Shown here piece by piece: positions 8,056 to 16,697 of a DNA stretch of 64,000 nucleotides (position 1 is its first letter; each line of letters begins with the position of its first letter). The DNA comes from Sphingopyxis sp. GTDB taxonomy: Bacteria; Pseudomonadota; Alphaproteobacteria; Sphingomonadales; Sphingomonadaceae. The stretch is taken from contig JAEULK010000030.1 in NCBI GenBank assembly GCA_016793775.1, forward strand, positions 33,813 through 97,812, in the 5' to 3' direction. Made by a program: the position numbers and the translations under genes. Below the pieces are notes generated by a model that was given only the letters and a program-made list of their open reading frames with translations, searched no databases and was not told the DNA's origin.

Positions 8056-8573
8056 GTATCGACGAACCCTCGCTGGCACGGCTGATGGCGGCGGCGCAGC
8101 GCGGCGACCGCGCCGCGTACCGCGCGCTGCTGACCGATTGCCAGCGCTGGTTGTCGCGCTATTTCGCGCGCCGTATCGCGCCGCACCAGATCGACGACCT
8201 GGTGCAGGAAACATTGGTGTCGATGCACCGCAAGCTCGCGACCTGGGACAGCAGCCGCGCCTTCCTGCCCTGGCTCGCGGCGATCGCGCGCTATCGCTGG
8301 ATCGACGCGCTGCGCCGCCGGCGCGACGCCGCCGAACTCCATGACGACGACGCCTTCGTCGATGCCGAGGACGAGGCGGTGCATGCGCGGCTCAGCCTCG
8401 ATCGCATGCTGATGCACCTGCCCTCGGGGCAGGCGCAGGCGATCACTTTGGTCAAGATCGAAGGCGCCTCGATCGCGGAGGCCGCGCAAATTTGCGGCCA
8501 GAGCGAATCGCTGGTCAAGGTGAATATCCATCGCGGGCTGAAGAAGCTCGCGCTCCTGATTGAAAGTGAATGA
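8052..8573 (+). CDS. sigF: ECF sigma factor, SigF-like
   Basis: 173-residue RNA polymerase sigma factor of the extracytoplasmic-function type. It has region 2 (RYFARRIAPHQIDDLVQETLVSMHRKL then WLAAIARYRWID) and region 4 with a helix-turn-helix (EGASIAEAAQICGQSESLVKVNIHRGLKKL). I chose the GTG at 8052, which overlaps the doxX stop and leaves the family N-terminus; the longer upstream frame is doxX antiparallel noise. Followed 1 base later by its predicted membrane anti-sigma. By synteny with Caulobacter SigF, it should drive the buf operon under copper/chromate/cadmium-type stress. Confidence 0.88.
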   Translation: MSIDEPSLARLMAAAQRGDRAAYRALLTDCQRWLSRYFARRIAPHQIDDLVQETLVSMHRKLATWDSSRAFLPWLAAIARYRWIDALRRRRDAAELHDDDAFVDAEDEAVHARLSLDRMLMHLPSGQAQAITLVKIEGASIAEAAQICGQSESLVKVNIHRGLKKLALLIESE

Positions 8574-8574
8574 G

Positions 8575-9225
8575 ATGACGGACGCATCGATCGACGAACT
8601 GATCGAGGGCCTGACCGGCGACCTCCAGCCGTTGAAACCGCGCCGGATCGCGCGCGGCTCGCTGTGGGTCGCGGCGGGCTGGCTTGCGGGGGCGGCCGCC
8701 TTGCTTTGGGTCGCGGGCATGCGCCACGACCTTGCGGCGGGCATCATGATGCCGCCGCTGCCGATGCTCGCCTTCTGGACGATCGTCGCGCTCGGCGTCG
8801 CGGCGGCGTGGAGCGCGCTGCGCATGGGACTGCCCGGGGTCGGCCGCGATTACAGCGGCTGGTATTGGGCCGGGCTCGCCGCGCTCGCGCTGCCGCTCAC
8901 CGCGCTCGTCATCGGGTTCGGCGACCATCGCGCCGCGATGGAGGCGGCACGGCCCGAGAACGGGCTGCGCTGCATGATCGAGGGCGCCATGTCGGGGCTG
9001 GGCGTCGGCCTGGCCCTGTTCGCCTGGCTGAAGCGCGCCGCGCCGACCTCGCCCGCCCGCGCGGGCTGGGCGATCGGCATCGCCGCGGGCGCCGCGGGCG
9101 CGACGATCATCGCGCTCCATTGCGCGTCGAACGACATGATGCATATCGCGCTGTGGCACGGCCTCGCGGTTGCGCTGTCGGGCATCGCCGGACGCGTGCT
9201 GCTCGCGCCGCTGCTGCGCTGGTAG
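8575..9225 (+). CDS. nrsF: NrsF-type (DUF1109) membrane anti-sigma factor
   Basis: 216-residue integral membrane protein with about six hydrophobic segments and a short cytoplasmic N-terminus (TDASIDELIEGLTGDLQPLKPRR) of the DUF1109 family, which binds the cognate ECF sigma. It has only two cysteines, C133 and C183, each in a short loop between membrane segments. As I recall, Caulobacter NrsF has two functionally important cysteines at nearly the same positions (131 and 181), used to sense oxidising metals. The ATG at 8575 is preferred to an upstream TTG at 8560, which overlaps the sigma gene. Confidence 0.9.
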   Translation: MTDASIDELIEGLTGDLQPLKPRRIARGSLWVAAGWLAGAAALLWVAGMRHDLAAGIMMPPLPMLAFWTIVALGVAAAWSALRMGLPGVGRDYSGWYWAGLAALALPLTALVIGFGDHRAAMEAARPENGLRCMIEGAMSGLGVGLALFAWLKRAAPTSPARAGWAIGIAAGAAGATIIALHCASNDMMHIALWHGLAVALSGIAGRVLLAPLLRW

Positions 9226-9240
9226 CGTCTGGACAGCCAA

Positions 9241-9274
9241 TCCTTCGTGTGTTATCGAAATAACACACGAAGGA
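9241..9274. promoter_or_regulatory. Perfect 15-bp inverted repeat covering the RBS of the first GIN gene
   Basis: Arms 9241-9255 and 9260-9274 are exact reverse complements around a CGAA loop. The right arm contains AAGGA of the ribosome binding site (AAGGAG at 9270-9275). A possible -35 TGGACA (9231-9236) and -10 TATCGA (9253-9258) would place it across the promoter. It may be a repressor operator, an RBS-masking RNA hairpin, or a 3' hairpin for nrsF. Confidence 0.75.
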
Positions 9275-9282
9275 GATTTGCG

Positions 9283-10041
9283 ATGCGTAACTGGACGATG
9301 GCGATGCTGCCGCTGGCCCTGGCGATGACGGCGTCGGGTTGCAGCGGGTCGATCACCCGCGACGACAAGGACGGTGAAAAGACCACGCGCGTCGATGCCG
9401 GCCCGCCGACGACCAAGAATTTCGCGCTGACCGGTTTCACCGGGGTCGAGGTCGCGGGCCCCGACGATGTCACCATCCGCCAGGGCGAGACCTTCGCGAT
9501 CAGCGCCAAGGGGCCGCAGGCCGAGATCGACGAACTCGACATCAAGCTCGACGGATCGACGCTGTCGATCGGGCGCAAGCGCGAGGGCTTCAGCTTCCGC
9601 GGCGGCGACCATGACGGAGTCGAGATCGCGATCACCATGCCCAAGCTCGATACGGTTCGGCTGACGGGGTCGGGCTCGGTCGATGCCGACAGCGTCGACG
9701 GCGACGCGGTCAAGGCGTCGCTGACCGGATCGGGCGACCTCAAGATCGCCAGGATGACCGGCAAGACCGCCGACCTGACCGTGTCGGGCTCGGGCGACCT
9801 CGCCATCGCCGCCGGCACGATCGCCTCGGGCGAAGTCGGCATCACCGGGTCGGGCGATATCGATGCGGGCGGGCTGGCCGCGCAGACGCTCGACATCTCG
9901 ATCACCGGATCGGGCAATGTCGAGGCGCAGGCGACCGGCAAGGCCGATATCCGCATCCTGGGGTCGGGCGACGTCGATCTGATCGGCGGCGGCAGCTGTT
10001 CGACCAAGACGATGGGATCGGGCACCGCGACCTGCAAATAA
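9283..10041 (+). CDS. GIN-domain (DUF2807) lipoprotein with repeated GSGD motifs
   Basis: 252-residue exported protein. The signal sequence ends in a lipobox-like TASGC, so membrane anchoring is likely. The body is the GIN/DUF2807 head domain: an auto-transporter-adhesin-like beta-helix built on repeated (L/V/I)(T/S)GSG(D/S/N) turns, six of which are visible. The family's function is unknown, with suggested roles in envelope stress. The ATG at 9283 follows AAGGAG and is preferred to an earlier in-frame GTG inside the hairpin. A second GIN protein is encoded 43 bases downstream. Confidence 0.85.
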   Translation: MRNWTMAMLPLALAMTASGCSGSITRDDKDGEKTTRVDAGPPTTKNFALTGFTGVEVAGPDDVTIRQGETFAISAKGPQAEIDELDIKLDGSTLSIGRKREGFSFRGGDHDGVEIAITMPKLDTVRLTGSGSVDADSVDGDAVKASLTGSGDLKIARMTGKTADLTVSGSGDLAIAAGTIASGEVGITGSGDIDAGGLAAQTLDISITGSGNVEAQATGKADIRILGSGDVDLIGGGSCSTKTMGSGTATCK

Positions 10042-10084
10042 GGCCGATCTGGCGCCGCCCGTCGTCACGGGCTAGGGTGGCGCC

Positions 10085-10795
10085 ATGGCTTCATTGATCC
10101 GATCCGCCGCGCTCGCGGCCGCCGCCTTCCTGACCGTTCCTTCCGCATCGGCGGCCGAGAAACGTTTCGGCCTCACCAGTTTCGAGGCGATCGAGGTGAC
10201 CGCCGACGTCGCGGTCGAGGTGGTGGCGCGCGCGCCGGTCAGCGCGATCGCGACCGGTCCGTCCGACGCGCTCGACCGGCTGACCGTCGAGGCGCGCGAC
10301 GGCAAGCTGGTGATCGGCCAGAAAATCTATGCCGGCGACGGGGACCGGCGCCAGCCGCTCGGCCGGGTGACCTTGCGCATCAACGCCGCCAATCTGCAGT
10401 CGGCGACCGTCGTCGGCGCGGGATCGCTGCAGATCGATGGGCTGAAAGGCACCCGCGTCGCGATCGGCCTGCGCGGCCCAGGGCGGATCACTGTCGGCAC
10501 CGTCACCACCGACCGGCTCGTCGTCGCGATGGTCGGCAATGGCACGCTGGCGCTCGGCGGCACCGCGAAGACGGCGCAGATGACGCTGTCGGGCGCGGGG
10601 CAGGTCGATGCGAGCGCGCTCGCGGTCGGCGAACTGATCAGCGACAGCGAAGGCACCGGCGACCATATTTTCCAGGCGGTGAAGACCGCCGCGATCACGA
10701 CGCGCGGGCTGGGCAAGACCGTGGTGCTCGGCAAACCCGTGTGCACCGTGCGCAACGTCGGCAGCGGTACGGTGCAATGCGGCACGAAGAAATAG
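10085..10795 (+). CDS. GIN-domain (DUF2807) secreted protein, divergent paralogue
   Basis: 236-residue protein with a Sec signal peptide (AAAAFLTVPSASAAEKRF) and a degenerate GIN-type beta-helix. Glycine turns such as VVGAGSLQI, LRGPGRI, LSGAGQVDAS and GSGTVQCG replace the strict GSGD repeats of the upstream gene. Two cysteines near the C-terminus (CTVRN...VQCG) match the CSTK...TATC pair of the first GIN protein and may form a disulfide. Probably co-transcribed with the upstream gene. Confidence 0.8.
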   Translation: MASLIRSAALAAAAFLTVPSASAAEKRFGLTSFEAIEVTADVAVEVVARAPVSAIATGPSDALDRLTVEARDGKLVIGQKIYAGDGDRRQPLGRVTLRINAANLQSATVVGAGSLQIDGLKGTRVAIGLRGPGRITVGTVTTDRLVVAMVGNGTLALGGTAKTAQMTLSGAGQVDASALAVGELISDSEGTGDHIFQAVKTAAITTRGLGKTVVLGKPVCTVRNVGSGTVQCGTKK

Positions 10796-10844
10796 CGCTT
10801 GGGCGGGTTTCGGGCGGGAGCGGGCGAACTGCCCTTTAACTCCC

Positions 10845-10922
10845 GTTCGTGTCGAGCGAAGTCGAGACACCCGGAAGGCCGGCGCTCCCCAAACATGTCT
10901 CGACTACGCTCGACACAAACGG
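10845..10922. repeat. Dispersed palindromic repeat (GTGTCGAGCGAAGTCGAG family)
   Basis: An arm beginning CGTTCGTGTCGAGCGAAG (10845 onward) is mirrored by CTACGCTCGACACAAACG near 10904-10921, with an unpaired GC-rich centre. It sits between the convergent GIN and SDR genes, where it may also act as a bidirectional 3' hairpin. Confidence 0.7.
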
Positions 10923-10966
10923 AAAGAGGGATGGTCTTGAATCCACCCCAAAGCGGCCCTTGAGAT

Positions 10967-11773
10967 TCAATGCCCCGCGGCGGTCCCCAGCCCGTCGATC
11001 TTCTTCGACTGCTTCATGATCAACCCCGGGAACCAGCGCGCGAGGCGCGCGAGGCGTTTGGCCATCTTGCCCACGGTGACATGGACCTTGTCGCCGTGCA
11101 CCGCCTCCCACGCCGCTTCGCCGACGCGCTCGACGGGGACGATCTCGAAGCCGCTCGACGCCAGCCGGTCGCGCGCGGGCTCGTTGCTGTCGGCGCTGAC
11201 CTGGTCGAGCAGGGGCGTGTCGATGAAGCCGGGCATCAGCGAGCGCACCTTGATGCCATATTTGGCGAACTCGATCTCCAGCGCCTCGGTCAGCCCGCGC
11301 ACTGCGAATTTGGTCGCCGAATAGACCGCGAGCCCCGCGACGCCATAGAAACCCGACGCCGACCCGGTGTTGAGGATCGCCGATCCGGGTGTGGCGCGGA
11401 GCAGGGGCAGCGCGGCATAGATGCCGTTGACGACGCCGCCGAAATTGATCGCGATCAGCCGGTCGGCCTCTTCCGGCGCCATGTCGATATATTGCCCGCC
11501 CGATCCGATGCCGGCGTTGTTGAACAACACGTCGAGCCGCCCGCCGCTCGCCGCCGCGAAGGCGTCGAGCGCCGCCTTCCATTGGTCGCGGTCGCGCACG
11601 TCCATGATGTGGCGCGACGAGGCGCCGGCGGGGAGCAGGGCGGCGGTCTCGTCGATGCCGGCGCTGTTGACGTCGGCAATGCCGACGAACCAGCCCTGGC
11701 CAGCAAAATGGCGCGCCGTCGCGCGGCCGATGCCCGATCCGCCGCCGGTGATGAAAATCGCCTTCCTCGTCAT
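10967..11773 (-). CDS. Short-chain dehydrogenase/reductase (SDR)
   Basis: 268-residue classical SDR. It has the cofactor motif TGGGSGIG (residues 9-16), the NNAGIG block, catalytic Ser (in LNTGSASGFYG) and the YxxxK pair (YSATK), then the usual PGFIDT block. An acidic residue at the end of strand 2 (IADVN) suggests NAD(H) preference. The substrate cannot be read from the sequence. GGAGAGGG lies just upstream of the ATG. Confidence 0.88.
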   Translation of the reverse strand: MTRKAIFITGGGSGIGRATARHFAGQGWFVGIADVNSAGIDETAALLPAGASSRHIMDVRDRDQWKAALDAFAAASGGRLDVLFNNAGIGSGGQYIDMAPEEADRLIAINFGGVVNGIYAALPLLRATPGSAILNTGSASGFYGVAGLAVYSATKFAVRGLTEALEIEFAKYGIKVRSLMPGFIDTPLLDQVSADSNEPARDRLASSGFEIVPVERVGEAAWEAVHGDKVHVTVGKMAKRLARLARWFPGLIMKQSKKIDGLGTAAGH

Positions 11774-11933
11774 GCGCGCCCTCTCCTTACATTCTTGTCA
11801 GTGGCAGATGATGCGATGGAGGCGGCAAGGTCAAGCCGCAATCGCGGCTTGGCAAGGCTGCGGCGCGCTGGCAATCGGGTGTGACGGCCGCCGACGCCCG
11901 ATCGCGTCGCGCCGGGCACAGGGAGGAAAGTCG

Positions 11934-12956
11934 ATGCCGTTTTTCGCCGCGATACTGGCACTTGCCGCGCCGGGGGCGGCCGCGCCGCCGCCGGTGGAGG
12001 CGGAACAGCCGGGCGAAGCCATGGTGCCCGCGACCAATCCGGGAAGCTGGGTCACCAACGACGATTACCCTGCCGCCGCGATGCGCGACGAGCGCGAGGG
12101 GACGACGGGCTTTCGCCTGACGATCTCGGCCGACGGGTTGCCGCAGCAGTGCGAGGTCACCGCGCCCAGCGGGCATCCCGACCTCGATGCCACGACCTGT
12201 CGCCTGCTGATGGAGCGCGCGCGGTTCAAGGCCGGCCGGGACGCCGGGGGCACGCGCGTGGGCGGCACCTATAGCAACCGTATCCGCTGGCAGATTCCGG
12301 ACGGTTATCAGTCACAGCTTGCCAGTGCGGGTTTCAGCGTCGACGAGGCGCGCGCCAGCTGGCCGCGCGGACCATTGCCGCTTCCCGCGATGCAGGGCAT
12401 CGACCTCGAACCCCTTTACCCCGCTGCCGCACGCGCCGCCGGCCATGAGGGCGACGTCCATATGGATGTCAGCGTCGATGCGCTGGGCAAGGTCACCGGC
12501 TGCAGCGTCGCCGAGGGGAGCATGTCGCCCGATCTCGACAAGGCCGCCTGCGCCGTGATGCGCAGCGACGGCGCGTTCGAACCCGCGCTCGACAGCGTCG
12601 GCAAGCCGACCAGCGGTGTCGTGCCCGCGCTATTCCGCTGGGTGCTGCCGCGCGCCGACGGCGCGGGCGAGGAAGCGCCGCGTGCGCTGCGCAAATTTCC
12701 GATGACCGTGCCGGGATCCGCGACGATGTCGGTGCTGGTCGATGCCGAAGGCAAGGCCAGCGATTGCAGCTTTACGGGTGAATTGACCGAGGGCGCCGCC
12801 GTCAGTCCGTGCGACATGTTTGGCGGCAAGCAGCGTTATATTCCTTTCCGGGATGCAAACGGCAACCCGGTCGGCAAGCGCGTCACCTTTCGGTCCGAGC
12901 TGAAGATCGAGGATGCTGCGACCACCAAAGAGGCCGCGCCGCCATCCTCGCCCTAG
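11934..12956 (+). CDS. Secreted protein with three TonB_C-like repeats
   Basis: 340-residue exported protein. After a signal peptide (FFAAILALAAPGAAAPP) come two clear TonB C-terminal-like domains: YPAAAMRDEREGTTGFRLTISADGLPQQCEV at about 45-120 and YPAAARAAGHEGDVHMDVSVDALGKVTGCSV at about 155-230. A third, more divergent copy (TMSVLVDAEGKASDCSF) lies at about 250-325. Each keeps the G-V-DxxGxxxxC strand pattern with a Cys. There is no N-terminal TonB anchor or Pro-rich linker, so it is probably periplasmic rather than a true TonB. GGGAGGAAAG precedes the ATG. Confidence 0.75.
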   Translation: MPFFAAILALAAPGAAAPPPVEAEQPGEAMVPATNPGSWVTNDDYPAAAMRDEREGTTGFRLTISADGLPQQCEVTAPSGHPDLDATTCRLLMERARFKAGRDAGGTRVGGTYSNRIRWQIPDGYQSQLASAGFSVDEARASWPRGPLPLPAMQGIDLEPLYPAAARAAGHEGDVHMDVSVDALGKVTGCSVAEGSMSPDLDKAACAVMRSDGAFEPALDSVGKPTSGVVPALFRWVLPRADGAGEEAPRALRKFPMTVPGSATMSVLVDAEGKASDCSFTGELTEGAAVSPCDMFGGKQRYIPFRDANGNPVGKRVTFRSELKIEDAATTKEAAPPSSP

Positions 12957-13023
12957 GGGATATGGACCCTAGACGTCGCACCACTTTCACCCTATGTTCA
13001 GCATCCAGCGTGCTATAAGCGGC

Positions 13024-13317
13024 ATGTTGATCGAAAAGGGGCTTATTTCTTTGCGTTTGTTGCTGACCCTGTTGGCTTTGCTCACCGGACTCGCGGGCGC
13101 TGATCGCGCCGTCGCGGCGCCGGCGGTGCCGGCTGCGATGGGGTCGATGCTGCTGCTCGCCGAAACCGGGCAGCAGGCGGAAACCAACGACAATGAACGC
13201 CGCCCCGTCACGACGGCGCCGACCCGGCGCACCGTCACCACGGGCCGCAAGCCGCGCAAGGCGGCCCCGCCGCATCTGCCCGGCATGCTCATCGGCAGCG
13301 ACCGCGCGCTCGAATAG
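13024..13317 (+). CDS. Hypothetical small exported protein
   Basis: About 97 residues. A hydrophobic signal-like segment (LRLLLTLLALLTGLAG) ends near AVAAPAVP, followed by a polar Thr/Arg/Pro-rich tail (TAPTRRTVTTGRKPRK). No domain recognised. The start is uncertain: ATG at 12994, ATG at 13024, or TTG at 13051, which has GAAAAGGGG nine bases upstream. A TATAAG at 13014-13019 could be a -10 element. Lies between the TonB_C protein and secA, all co-oriented. Confidence 0.5.
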   Translation: MLIEKGLISLRLLLTLLALLTGLAGADRAVAAPAVPAAMGSMLLLAETGQQAETNDNERRPVTTAPTRRTVTTGRKPRKAAPPHLPGMLIGSDRALE

Positions 13318-13431
13318 CTTCGTTTAACCGGGCGCTCGTCGCCCGTTCCTGATTTCGCGTCCGCCCTCGTGCGTGGCGCGCGCGACCGCATCGCCGGTCC
13401 TCTCTCTTTTCATATCCCAAGGGAATCCGCC

Positions 13432-16167
13432 ATGTTTGCTGGCATTGCCAAGAGCCTGTTCGGCTCGTCCAACGACCGTTATGTCGCCTCGATCCGCAAG
13501 ATCGTCGACAAGATCAACAGCTTCGAGCCGACGATGCAGTCGTTCGACGACGCGGCGCTGAAGGCGCAGACCCCGAAGTTCCGCGAGCGGCTCGAAGCCG
13601 GCGAAAGCCTCGACGACATCCTGCCCGAAGCCTTTGCGACGGTGCGCGAGACCGCGGTGCGCACCCTCGGCATGCGCCATTTCGACGTCCAGATGATCGG
13701 CGGCATCGTCATGCACCGCGGCGAGATTGCCGAAATGGGCACGGGCGAGGGCAAGACGCTCGTCGCAACGCTCGCCGCTTATCTCAACGCGCTCGAGGGC
13801 AAGGGCGTCCATGTCGTCACCGTCAACGACTATCTCGCCCGCCGCGACGCCGAATGGATGGGACAGGTTTACGGCTTCCTCGGTCTCACCACCGGGATCA
13901 TCGTCCCCAATCTCAACGAGGTCCAGCGCCGCGAGGCCTATAACGCCGACATCACCTATGCGACGAACAACGAGCTCGGCTTCGATTATCTGCGCGACAA
14001 TATGAAGTTCGACCGCCAGCAGATGGTCCACCGCGAATTCAATTTCGGCATCGTCGATGAGGTCGATTCGATCCTGATCGACGAAGCGCGCACCCCGCTG
14101 ATCATCTCGGGCCCCACCGACGACAAGTCCGAACTTTATATCCGCGTCAACGCGGTGGTCCACGAACTGGTCGAGGATGATTATGAGAAGGACGAAAAGT
14201 CCAAGTCGATCAGCCTGACCGAGGACGGCACCGAGCATGTCGAACGCCTGCTCGAAACCGCCGGGCTGCTCCAGGGCAGCAACCTCTACGACATCGAGAA
14301 CACCCAGGTCGTCCATCACGTCAATCAGGCGCTGAAGGCGATCCTGATGTTCAAGCTCGACACCGACTATATCGTCAAGGACGGCAAGGTCGTCATCATC
14401 GACGAATTCACCGGCCGCATGATGGACGGGCGCCGCTGGTCCGACGGCCTGCACCAGGCGGTCGAGGCCAAGGAAAACGTCCAGATCGAGCCCGAGAACC
14501 AGACGCTCGCGTCGATCACCTTCCAGAATTATTTCCGCATGTATCCCAAGCTCAGCGGCATGACCGGCACCGCGGCGACCGAGGCGGCCGAATTCTTCGA
14601 CATCTACAAGATGAATGTCGTCAACATCCCGACCAACCGCCCGATCGCGCGCATCGACGACGAGGATGAATTCTACAAGAATATCACCGACACGTTCGGC
14701 GCGATCGCCAAGACGATCCGCGAAGCGAACGAGCGCGGCCAGCCGGTGCTCGTCGGCACCGTGTCGATCGAAAAGTCCGAACTGCTGTCGTCTTTCCTCG
14801 AAAAGGAGGGCGTCCCGCACAGCGTGCTCAACGCGCGCTTCCACGAAAGCGAGGCGCATATCGTCGCGCAGGCGGGCCGCACCGGCGCGGTCACCATCGC
14901 GACCAACATGGCGGGCCGCGGCACCGACATCAAACTGGGCGGCAACGAGGAATTCCGCGTCGAGGACGAGCTGAAGGATACGCCCGAAGGTCCCGACCGC
15001 GACGCCGCGATCGCCCGCATCCAGGCCGAGGTCGCCGCCGAGCGCGAAGCGGTCAAGGCCGCGGGCGGGCTGTTCGTGCTCGCCACCGAACGCCACGAAA
15101 GCCGCCGTATCGACAACCAGCTCCGCGGACGCTCTGGGCGCCAGGGCGACCCCGGCCTGTCGAAATTCTACCTCTGCCTCGACGATGACCTGCTGCGCAT
15201 CTTCGGCCCCGACACGCTCTTTTCCAAGATGATGAACAAGAATCTGGAGGATGGCGAGGCGATCGGATCGAAATGGCTGTCGAAGGCGATCGAGACCGCG
15301 CAGAAGAAGGTCGAGGCGCGCAACTACGACATCCGCAAACAGGTCGTCGAGTACGACAACGTCATGAACGACCAGCGCAAGGTCATCTATGAACAGCGCG
15401 GCGACATCATCGACAGCGAGACCGTCGACGACGTCATGTATGCGATGCGCGCCGAGACGGTGAACGCGATCGTCGCCGACGCCTGCCCGCCGGGCAGCTA
15501 TCCCGAACAGTGGGACGTCGCCGGGCTGAAGGCGCGTGCGCAGAACATCCTCGAACTCGACCTGCCGATCGAAGACTGGATGCAGGAAGATGCCGTCGAT
15601 CCTGAAATCTTCGAGGAACGCATCCAGCAACAGGCCGATGCGGTCGCGGCGCAAAAGGCCGGGCTGGTCGACGACGATACCTGGAAGGGCATCGAAAAGT
15701 CGATCCTGCTCCAGACCCTCGACCATCATTGGAAAGAGCATCTGTCGACCCTCGACGCGCTGCGCCAGGTCGTGTTCCTGCGCGCCTATGCGCAGAAACA
15801 GCCGATCAACGAATATAAGCAGGAGGCGTTCGGCCTGTTCGAGCGCATGTTGTCGAACATCCGCGAGGATGTGACGCGCACCGTCGCGCGGCTCGACCTG
15901 CGCTTCGAAGATCCCGAACCGATGCCGCTGCCCGACCTGCCCGATTTCCTGACGACGCATATCGACCCGTTCACGGGCGAGGACGACAGCGGCGACATCG
16001 ATGGCGGTTCGCTGGGCGTGATCGCGAACACGCTGCCGCCGATGCAGGCGCCGCGCCCCGACCTGCCGCAGGGTGAAAATCCCTATGCCGAGCTCGAACT
16101 CAGCCGCAACGCGCCGTGCCCGTGCGGATCGGGCCGCAAATACAAGCATTGCCACGGCGCGCTGTGA
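13432..16167 (+). CDS. secA: Preprotein translocase ATPase SecA
   Basis: 911-residue motor of the Sec pathway, pushing unfolded preproteins through SecYEG at the inner membrane. Walker A is GTGEGKT (103-109), followed by the [15 protein letters not shown] block, the preprotein-binding region, the [11 protein letters not shown] motif and the [10 protein letters not shown] block. It ends in the zinc-binding SEC-C tail ([13 protein letters not shown]), which contacts SecB. The ATG at 13432 ([16 protein letters not shown]) matches the family N-terminus. The stop overlaps the next gene by one base. Confidence 0.98.
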   Translation: MFAGIAKSLFGSSNDRYVASIRKIVDKINSFEPTMQSFDDAALKAQTPKFRERLEAGESLDDILPEAFATVRETAVRTLGMRHFDVQMIGGIVMHRGEIAEMGTGEGKTLVATLAAYLNALEGKGVHVVTVNDYLARRDAEWMGQVYGFLGLTTGIIVPNLNEVQRREAYNADITYATNNELGFDYLRDNMKFDRQQMVHREFNFGIVDEVDSILIDEARTPLIISGPTDDKSELYIRVNAVVHELVEDDYEKDEKSKSISLTEDGTEHVERLLETAGLLQGSNLYDIENTQVVHHVNQALKAILMFKLDTDYIVKDGKVVIIDEFTGRMMDGRRWSDGLHQAVEAKENVQIEPENQTLASITFQNYFRMYPKLSGMTGTAATEAAEFFDIYKMNVVNIPTNRPIARIDDEDEFYKNITDTFGAIAKTIREANERGQPVLVGTVSIEKSELLSSFLEKEGVPHSVLNARFHESEAHIVAQAGRTGAVTIATNMAGRGTDIKLGGNEEFRVEDELKDTPEGPDRDAAIARIQAEVAAEREAVKAAGGLFVLATERHESRRIDNQLRGRSGRQGDPGLSKFYLCLDDDLLRIFGPDTLFSKMMNKNLEDGEAIGSKWLSKAIETAQKKVEARNYDIRKQVVEYDNVMNDQRKVIYEQRGDIIDSETVDDVMYAMRAETVNAIVADACPPGSYPEQWDVAGLKARAQNILELDLPIEDWMQEDAVDPEIFEERIQQQADAVAAQKAGLVDDDTWKGIEKSILLQTLDHHWKEHLSTLDALRQVVFLRAYAQKQPINEYKQEAFGLFERMLSNIREDVTRTVARLDLRFEDPEPMPLPDLPDFLTTHIDPFTGEDDSGDIDGGSLGVIANTLPPMQAPRPDLPQGENPYAELELSRNAPCPCGSGRKYKHCHGAL

Positions 16168-16511
16168 TGGCGGACGCCGGGCGGATCGAGCTTCGGCTGC
16201 GCATCCGGCTCGGCGATGCCATCGCGATGGGGCCGGGCAAGGCCGACCTGCTCGACGCGATCGACGCGCATGGCTCGATCTCGGCCGCGGCGCGCGCGAT
16301 CGGCATGAGCTATCGCCGGGCGTGGCTGCTCGTCGAGGAAATGAACGCCTGCTTCGCGGCGCCGCTGGTCGAAACGCGGCCGGGGGCGGGGGCGATGCTC
16401 AGCGAGCCGGCGCGCGCGGTGCTGGCGGCTTATCGCAGGGCGGAGATGGCGGCGAAGGCGGCGGCGGCGAGTGAGTTGGCGGCGATCGGGGCGATGCTGA
16501 AGCGGGAATGA
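16167..16511 (+). CDS. ModE-N-like winged-helix transcriptional regulator
   Basis: 114-residue LysR/ModE-type DNA-binding protein consisting only of the winged HTH: LLDAIDAHGSISAAARAIGMSYRRAWLLVEEMN, then LVETRPGAGAMLSEPARAVLAAYRRAE. The second half of full ModE (TOBE molybdate-binding domains) is absent, so metal sensing is not supported by the sequence. Its ATG overlaps the secA stop by one base, but no functional link with SecA is known. Confidence 0.8.
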   Translation: MADAGRIELRLRIRLGDAIAMGPGKADLLDAIDAHGSISAAARAIGMSYRRAWLLVEEMNACFAAPLVETRPGAGAMLSEPARAVLAAYRRAEMAAKAAAASELAAIGAMLKRE

Positions 16512-16547
16512 TCACGGGTCGCGGGTGGCTGCGGATATTCCCTTTCC

Positions 16548-16637
16548 CGTCACCCCGGGCTTGACCCGGGGCCCGCCTTCTCTTCAATCCAGCCTCGAAA
16601 GGAGGCAGGCGGGTCCCGGGTCAAGCCCGGGATGACG
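16548..16637. repeat. Dispersed palindromic repeat (CGTCACCCCGGGCTTGACCC family)
   Basis: CGTCACCCCGGGCTTGACCC (16548 onward) is mirrored by GGTCAAGCCCGGGATGACG at about 16619-16637. Located between convergent genes. Elements with these arms are widespread in alphaproteobacterial genomes, from memory. Confidence 0.75.
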
Positions 16638-16697
16638 ATGAAATAGGCGTTCGCTACCCACCCAAACCCGTCAAATGGCCCCGGAGGGCAAAATCCC

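Noticed and set aside
9241-9274. Hairpin as a simple terminator of nrsF
   Set aside because: There is no T-run and the stem contains the next RBS, so a regulatory role is at least as likely; kept as a finding, not called as terminator.
13369-13431. N-terminal extension of secA
   Set aside because: SecA proteins begin at [10 protein letters not shown]; the extension has no ribosome binding site.
13324-16155. 943-codon open frame opposite secA
   Set aside because: Antisense shadow of a GC-rich gene; composition is Arg/Asp/Ala-rich without any domain, and secA is certain on the + strand.
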